From: a bacterium
GTDB lineage: Bacteria; Elusimicrobiota; Elusimicrobia; UBA1565; UBA9628
Reading direction: 5' to 3'
Assembly: GCA_021822495.1 (NCBI GenBank)
Contig: JAKAQO010000004.1
Span: 123,152-187,151, forward strand
Length of the DNA stretch: 64,000 nucleotides
Numbering within the stretch: position 1 is the stretch's first letter; the number at the start of each line of letters is the position of its first letter. The position numbers and the translations under genes were made by a program. Under the pieces are notes generated by a model. It did not search any database. It had not been told where the DNA came from and saw nothing but the letters and a program-made list of their open reading frames with translations. Shown in pieces: positions 59,420 through 64,000 of the stretch.

Positions 59420-60187
59420 CTATTTTATCTCCGCAGAATCAGCGCCTTGAGCCGCCGCTTCTTTCGGGGCAGAAGCCGCGACAGGCTGAATACCCGTCGG
59501 GGCTATGACCGCAGCCACATTCTGATCCTTTTTAGCCAAAAGGAGAAGCTCTTTCGGACTCTTGACGAAAAGTTGTTTGCGGAAAATCCAAACTTTAACC
59601 CCAATAAGCCCGGCCGTCGTCATCGCTTCGGCCGACCCATAATCAATATCCGCAGAAAAAACATGCAAGGGAACCCGCCCTTCGCGTGCCCACTCACGGC
59701 GAGCAATTTCCGAACCATTCAAGCGTCCGCCGACCATAACCTTGATTCCCAAAGCTCCAGCCTGCATGGTCCGCTCCATGGCGCGCTTCATCACTCGGCG
59801 ATAAGCCGCGCGCTTTTCAATTTGGGCGGCAATGGCCTCAGCGACCAAACGAGAATCCAATTCCGGTTCCTTGACTTCGATGACGTTAATAAAAGTCTTG
59901 CGGCCGGTCATGTCTTCGATTTGTTTGCGGACAGACTCAATATCGGCGCCTTTTTTACCAATGACAATTCCGGGGCGCGCGGTATGAACGTTCACTCTCA
60001 AATAAGTTCCTGCCCGCTCAATGGCGATCGCGCTGACCGCCGCGTGGCGAAAAGTTTGCTTAACCAACAAGCGAATTCTGTGATCTTCTCCGATCAAGGC
60101 GGGCATTTCTTTCAAGGAAAACCATCGCGATTCCCAATCATGGATATAGCCCAAACGCATCGCGTTAGGATGAGTTTTATTTCCCAT
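59420..60187 (-). CDS. rpsC: 30S ribosomal protein S3
   Basis: 255 residues. KH domain with RPGIVIGKKGADIESVRKQIEDMTG and the C-terminal domain RAMERTMQAGALGIKVMVGGRLNGSEIARREWAREGRVPLHVFSADIDYGSAEAMTTAGLIGVKVWI. A C-terminal tail of Ala/Glu/Pro residues follows. It lines the mRNA entry. Confidence 0.97.
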   Translation of the reverse strand: MGNKTHPNAMRLGYIHDWESRWFSLKEMPALIGEDHRIRLLVKQTFRHAAVSAIAIERAGTYLRVNVHTARPGIVIGKKGADIESVRKQIEDMTGRKTFINVIEVKEPELDSRLVAEAIAAQIEKRAAYRRVMKRAMERTMQAGALGIKVMVGGRLNGSEIARREWAREGRVPLHVFSADIDYGSAEAMTTAGLIGVKVWIFRKQLFVKSPKELLLLAKKDQNVAAVIAPTGIQPVAASAPKEAAAQGADSAEIK

Positions 60188-60188
60188 A

Positions 60189-60566
60189 TTATTTCCCTTT
60201 TCCCGACTTTTGATAGGAGTCTGAAACGACGACGGTCACATGACAAATCTTGCGGTGAAGCGTCATCGCCCGGCCCTGCGGGCCCGGATTGACGCGTCTC
60301 ATGGCGCTCAAGGGTCCAATGGTCGCCCAGCAAGATTTAATATAAACTTTCTCCGGAACCAAGGGTTTGCCTTGCTTGGCCGCTTTATTGGCGAGATTAG
60401 CCGCCGCAGATTTGACCACATGGGCGACCATCTTTCCAGAAATACGCGGGATGTTCGGCAGAATTTCTTCCGCTTCAAGAACCGCTTTTCCCCGAATTTC
60501 ATCGAGGACTTGATTGACTTTCCGCGCTCCGTATCTTTGAAAACGTCCGTATGCTGTAGCTTCCAT
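60189..60566 (-). CDS. rplV: 50S ribosomal protein L22
   Basis: 125 residues from ATG 60566 (a longer frame overlaps rpsS and is rejected). ATAYGRFQRYGARKVNQVLDEIRGKAVLEAEEILPNIPRISGKMVAHVVKSAAANLANK and GPLSAMRRVNPGPQGRAMTLHRKICHVTVVVS. It lines the exit tunnel with L4. Confidence 0.96.
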   Translation of the reverse strand: MEATAYGRFQRYGARKVNQVLDEIRGKAVLEAEEILPNIPRISGKMVAHVVKSAAANLANKAAKQGKPLVPEKVYIKSCWATIGPLSAMRRVNPGPQGRAMTLHRKICHVTVVVSDSYQKSGKGK

Positions 60567-60570
60567 GTTA

Positions 60571-60855
60571 TTAAGTAAGAGCCGTCGCTTCTTTATGCAT
60601 TCCGCCATGGGATCTGAAAAATCTCGTAAAAGAAAATTCGCCCAAGCGGTGGCCGACCATTTGTTCGGTCACGTAGACCGGTAAAAATTTGCGCCCATTA
60701 TGAACGCCGAAAGTATGCCCGACAAATTCCGGCGGAATCGCACAAGCGCGCGCCCAGGTTTTAATCATCTTTTTATCCCCGGAAACGTTCATCTTCTGCA
60801 CTTTTTTAAGCAATTTAGCGTCTATATACGGACCTTTTTTCGTCGATCGACTCAT
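60571..60855 (-). CDS. rpsS: 30S ribosomal protein S19
   Basis: 94 residues. [23 protein letters not shown] start, [46 protein letters not shown] core. It binds the 16S head with S13. The stop is 4 bases before the L22 ATG. Confidence 0.97.
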   Translation of the reverse strand: MSRSTKKGPYIDAKLLKKVQKMNVSGDKKMIKTWARACAIPPEFVGHTFGVHNGRKFLPVYVTEQMVGHRLGEFSFTRFFRSHGGMHKEATALT

Positions 60856-60882
60856 ATTTTCCTTGACCTCATCAAATTGGGA

Positions 60883-61728
60883 CTAGGCCGTCGCCTGTTT
60901 GGCGCGTCTTCGATCCGCCACAATCAGCCAACTCCAAATCTTTTTCTTCTTGCGCGTCTTATAACCCTTCGCCAACTGATTCCAAGGCGACTTCGGATGA
61001 TTTCCACCTTTTGATTTTCCACGACCTCCGCCCATGGGGTGATCGGTCGCGTTCATGGCTCCGCCTCTGACTGTCGGGCGAATTCCCAAATGTCTTGAGC
61101 GCCCGGCTTTTCCCAAGCTAATGGTATTATGCTCGGCATTGGAAACTTGTCCAATGGTCGCTAAACAAGAATCGGGAACCTTCCGAATTTCGCCCGAAGG
61201 CATTCTCAGTTGGGCGAAACCGGAGTCTTTAGCCATTAATTGGGCTTGAGCTCCAGCGGAACGAATCATCTGGGCGCCCTTCCCCGGCAAGAGTTCAATG
61301 TTATGAATAAAAGTTCCATCAGGAATATTAGACAAAGGCAAGGCATTTCCAATCTTAATCTCCGCCTTAGGCCCGCTCATAATCGTATCCCCGACATTAA
61401 GACCAACGGGATGAACGATATAGCGCTTTTCTCCATCCACATAATTGACTAAAGAAATTCGCGCGCTCCGGTTCGGATCGTATTCAATGGAAACAACACG
61501 CCCAGGAATGCCAAATTTTTCGCGCTTAAAATCGATGATTCTGTAAGAACGGCGGTGGCCGCCGCCCTGATGGCGAACCATGATGGTTCCCGTGTTATTT
61601 CGGCCGCCTTTTCTGCGAAGATTTTTAAGCAGGCTTTTCTCCGGAGTATCGGTGGTTAATTCCGCGAAATCCGGGCTCGTCATGTTGCGACGAGAGGGGG
61701 TATACGGCTTATAAGATTTAACGCCCAT
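60883..61728 (-). CDS. rplB: 50S ribosomal protein L2
   Basis: 281 residues. [20 protein letters not shown] start, [53 protein letters not shown] and [21 protein letters not shown] with the peptidyl-transferase His. It sits next to the active site and is the most conserved protein of the cluster. Confidence 0.98.
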   Translation of the reverse strand: MGVKSYKPYTPSRRNMTSPDFAELTTDTPEKSLLKNLRRKGGRNNTGTIMVRHQGGGHRRSYRIIDFKREKFGIPGRVVSIEYDPNRSARISLVNYVDGEKRYIVHPVGLNVGDTIMSGPKAEIKIGNALPLSNIPDGTFIHNIELLPGKGAQMIRSAGAQAQLMAKDSGFAQLRMPSGEIRKVPDSCLATIGQVSNAEHNTISLGKAGRSRHLGIRPTVRGGAMNATDHPMGGGRGKSKGGNHPKSPWNQLAKGYKTRKKKKIWSWLIVADRRRAKQATA

Positions 61729-62019
61729 CTAATTTTCCTCTCCGATTTTAATAGTCTGGCCCGCTTTCACGCGCACAATCGCTTTTTTCCAATCTGATTT
61801 TCGACCGACGCTTTTCGTGACGCGGCGGATTTTCCCAGGGAAAACCATCGTGCGAACGTCTTCCACGGTCACATGAAAAAGACCCTCCACCGCTTTTTTG
61901 ATTTCAGGTTTAGTGGCCGATTTATTAACGCGAAACACATAAGCGTTCTGCTTATCTTTTAAGATGGTACTCCGTTCGGTGCGAATAGGCCGTTCAATAA
62001 TTCCGTAAAGATTTTCCAT
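61729..62019 (-). CDS. rplW: 50S ribosomal protein L23
   Basis: 96 residues. IIERPIRTERSTILKDKQNAYVFRVNKSATKPEIKKAVEGLFHVTVEDVRTMVFPGKIRRVTKSVGRKSDWKKAIVRVKAGQTI matches the whole L23 fold. It is the docking site for trigger factor and SRP at the tunnel exit. Confidence 0.96.
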   Translation of the reverse strand: MENLYGIIERPIRTERSTILKDKQNAYVFRVNKSATKPEIKKAVEGLFHVTVEDVRTMVFPGKIRRVTKSVGRKSDWKKAIVRVKAGQTIKIGEEN

Positions 62020-62022
62020 AAA

Positions 62023-62673
62023 TTACTTTCCCACAACGCTTAATTTTTGCCACGCCGCTTTCGTTAAAAGAAGGCGTTCGGCGGAGAGAACCCGATAAGC
62101 GTTTAAATTTTCGGGTTGAGTGACAATAAATTCCTTGATGTTGCGGGAGGCAAGAGAAACCTTTGGGTTTTTCTCTTCCATCACTAAAACAGTCCGAGGG
62201 GAGCAGTTTAGTTTTTTTAAAAAAGACGCCATTTCCCGGGTGCGAGCGTCGTCTAATTGAACGGAATCTAAAAACGTGATTTTCCCTTCTTGATATTTGG
62301 CGGCTAACGCATGAGCCAAGGCCTTACGGGCTTTTTGTTTTGGAAACTCCAAATAGATCCGACCAGGCTTCGGACCATGGATAACTCCTCCATGCCGCCA
62401 TAAAGGCGAGCGATTAGACCCCGCCCGCGCGCGCCCGGTGTGTTTTTGCTTCCAAGGCTTGTGGCCGCCTCCGGAAACCTCCGAGCGGGTTTTGACGCTT
62501 GCCGAACGTTCCCGCTGATTCGCCAAATAAACAGTCACATACTCATGAAGAAACTCTTTGGACGGCTTAAGCTCAACGAGCGTATCCTGAAGATCAACTT
62601 CCCCCACCGATTCGCCCTTCATATTCAGAAGAGGGGCCTGGGTCTTCGCTTGTTTTTGTTTTGACTGCGCCAT
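62023..62673 (-). CDS. rplD: 50S ribosomal protein L4
   Basis: 216 residues. NQRERSASVKTRSEVSGGGHKPWKQKHTGRARAGSNRSPLWRHGGVIHGPKPGRIYLEFPKQKARKALAHALAAK is the L4 core with its tunnel loop. An N-terminal tail of about 15 Lys/Gln residues is extra. In other bacteria L4 represses the S10 operon. Confidence 0.97.
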   Translation of the reverse strand: MAQSKQKQAKTQAPLLNMKGESVGEVDLQDTLVELKPSKEFLHEYVTVYLANQRERSASVKTRSEVSGGGHKPWKQKHTGRARAGSNRSPLWRHGGVIHGPKPGRIYLEFPKQKARKALAHALAAKYQEGKITFLDSVQLDDARTREMASFLKKLNCSPRTVLVMEEKNPKVSLASRNIKEFIVTQPENLNAYRVLSAERLLLTKAAWQKLSVVGK

Positions 62674-62689
62674 ATTAAATCACCAAATC

Positions 62690-63493
62690 CTATTTTTTAG
62701 CGGCCGTCGGCTTTTTAGCCGTGATAATGTTACCCATCTTATCTTTCTTAACGGCGGATTTCGCGGGTTCGACCCAGAACTTTCTGGATTTAACCGTCTC
62801 TAAAACCTTAACCAATCCACCACGAGGCCCCGGAACGGAACCCTGCAAATAAACCAAATTCTTGTCTGAATCAACCTGAATCACTTCAATCTTCTGGACT
62901 GTGCACATTTCTCCGCCCATACGCCCAGCCATTCTTTGCCCCGGCAAAACGCGACCCAAGGAGCGACGAGAAGCCAAAGAACCTGGAGAACGCTGTTTAT
63001 CAGAAGCTCCATGAGAAGCGGGAAGACCTCTAAAATTATGACGCTTCATCGCGCCCGCGAAACCCTTTCCCTTATTAACGGCTTGAACATCCACATAGTC
63101 GCCGGGTTTAAAAATATCCGCGACATGAACTTGTTGCCCCAACTCCAAACCGGAAATGCTGTCAACGCGAATCTCGCGAACCCAGCGAGCAGGAGAAATG
63201 GCAACTTTTTTAAATTGCCCCAAAAGAGCCTTGGGGAGGTTTTTTTCCTTGCGCTTTCCATAAGACAGCTGGACGGCATTATAGCCATCCGGGCCGCTCG
63301 AACTCTTAACGCCAATCACGTCGCAAGGACCCGCCTGAACCACCGTCACATCGCAGAGACGGCCATTTCTCTCGCGAAACACTTGCGTCATTCCCACTTT
63401 CTGCCCAAAAATAACGCGCAGGGACGCCGGCGCTTTTTTAACGGCGCCCGCTTGAATTTCCACATTTTCCGCCTTCGCTGTTTCTTCGCTCAC
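62690..63493 (-). CDS. rplC: 50S ribosomal protein L3
   Basis: 267 residues. LRVIFGQKVGMTQVFRERNGRLCDVTVVQAGPCDVI start, GKGFAGAMKRHNFRGLPASHGASDKQRSPGSLASRRSLGRVLPGQRMAGRMG core. Tails of about 20 residues at both ends are longer than usual, the C-terminal one rich in Lys. It binds near the peptidyl-transferase centre. Confidence 0.97.
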   Translation of the reverse strand: MSEETAKAENVEIQAGAVKKAPASLRVIFGQKVGMTQVFRERNGRLCDVTVVQAGPCDVIGVKSSSGPDGYNAVQLSYGKRKEKNLPKALLGQFKKVAISPARWVREIRVDSISGLELGQQVHVADIFKPGDYVDVQAVNKGKGFAGAMKRHNFRGLPASHGASDKQRSPGSLASRRSLGRVLPGQRMAGRMGGEMCTVQKIEVIQVDSDKNLVYLQGSVPGPRGGLVKVLETVKSRKFWVEPAKSAVKKDKMGNIITAKKPTAAKK

Positions 63494-63525
63494 ATGATCC
63501 TCGAATATTAAAAAAATTTCCCAAA

Positions 63526-63849
63526 CTAGAGTTTTATCTCAACGTCAACCCCAGCTGGTAAATCCAACTTCATCAATTCATCCACGGTCTTTGCCGTGGT
63601 GCTGTCAAGCTCAATCAGACGCTTATGAATGCGCATCTCAAATTGCTCACGGGATTTTTTATCCACGTGCGGAGAACGCAACAGCGTATATTTTTTAATC
63701 CGCGTCGGAAGGAGTACTGGACCCCGAACCACAGCGCCAGTGCGCTGGGCGGTTTCAACAATCTTCCCTACACTCGCATCTAGGATGCGATAGTCATACG
63801 AACGAAGCCGTATCCGAATTTTTTGCTGCGGACTGCTTAGCTCAACCAT
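63526..63849 (-). CDS. rpsJ: 30S ribosomal protein S10
   Basis: 107 residues from ATG 63849. [72 protein letters not shown] is diagnostic. The longer frame to 63993 lies in tuf and is rejected. S10 also acts as NusE in antitermination. It opens the S10 cluster 28 bases after tuf. Confidence 0.97.
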   Translation of the reverse strand: MVELSSPQQKIRIRLRSYDYRILDASVGKIVETAQRTGAVVRGPVLLPTRIKKYTLLRSPHVDKKSREQFEMRIHKRLIELDSTTAKTVDELMKLDLPAGVDVEIKL

Positions 63850-63877
63850 TTTATTGTACCTTATTTTTAATTTTTTT

Positions 63878-64000
63878 TCAAGCGATAATATCGCCGACGA
63901 CGCCGGCGCCGACGGTGTGGCCGCCTTCACGAACCGCGAACCGAAGACCTTTCTCAAGCGCGATCGGGCAGATGAGCTCAACATCAATATCAATGTTGTC
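63878..64000 (-). CDS. tuf: Elongation factor Tu, C-terminal part (partial)
   Basis: The last 40 codons and TGA (63878) of EF-Tu. The gene runs off the window end, where the frame is still open. The visible part includes [30 protein letters not shown], the C-terminal beta-barrel domain 3. tuf directly before rpsJ is the common order. Short AT-rich spacer 63850-63877 shows no terminator. Confidence 0.95.
   Translation of the reverse strand, partial: DNIDIDVELICPIALEKGLRFAVREGGHTVGAGVVGDIIA

Noticed and set aside
58910-60292. 460-codon open frame on the plus strand
   Set aside because: It lies opposite rpmC, rplP, rpsC and rplV, all certain by motif. It is a shadow of high-constraint coding on the other strand.
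1-64000. tRNA, rRNA, CRISPR, insertion sequence or prophage
   Set aside because: No cloverleaf-like sequence, repeat-spacer array, transposase or integrase was seen on reading both strands. A tRNAscan or cmscan run was not possible, so a small RNA could be missed.

Overview
The window is a chromosomal segment of about 50% G+C from a diderm, probably uncultured bacterium. Nearly every base is coding. Ribosomal protein order, class II ribonucleotide reductase, exported c-type cytochrome and DsbA, MreB/RodA cell-shape genes and a set of exported Gly/Ser/Asn-rich proteins would fit Elusimicrobiota or a related lineage. That placement is an inference from gene content and style, not something a single marker in the window proves.

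Left part (1-12.7 kb), mostly small units: two tandem exported or membrane-anchored Gly-rich proteins (1-2308, minus); a membrane-anchored CBM48-like protein; a rhodanese-Fpg pair; a trehalose operon (otsB - DUF5752 - treT-like, plus); a sodium:solute symporter, a two-helix membrane protein and pyrB (plus); a NicO-like metal permease; and a AAA_14/DUF4143 ATPase behind a long perfect palindrome.

Middle part (12.7-34.3 kb, all minus): rmuC; a phosphate unit with ppk, a phosphoesterase and a PhoB/PhoR-like pair joined by overlapping ends; a sulfur unit (LysR regulator, TsdA-like dihaem cytochrome c, DsrE-like protein, binding protein); a fatty-acid unit of hotdog proteins plus a TetR repressor with a textbook operator; a three-gene unit whose products all carry export signals, headed by a Clp/Hsp100 AAA+ unfoldase; tatD; and a DsbA - MauE/DoxX - response regulator - sugar kinase/RapZ fusion - nucleotidyltransferase chain.

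Right part (34.4-64 kb, all minus): tuf (partial), the complete S10-spc-alpha ribosomal cluster including secY, adk, map, infA, rpmJ and rpoA, but without rpmD (L30). It runs straight into mreB-mreC-mreD-mrdA-rodA-rng-ami-murI-(hypothetical)-rho-ridA, mostly with overlapping or nearly touching ends. The class II RNR gene follows behind its own sigma70-type promoter. Translation, secretion, elongation-type wall synthesis and Rho thus sit in one head-to-tail array.

The items most worth a second look are the Clp-type unfoldase with an N-terminal export signal and its two exported partners, a Rho that lacks the primary RNA-binding domain, the kinase-RapZ fusion, the sulfur cluster, and the palindromic control region of the AAA_14 gene. 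No rRNA, tRNA, CRISPR array, insertion sequence or phage gene was seen. No intergenic gap exceeds about 170 bases.
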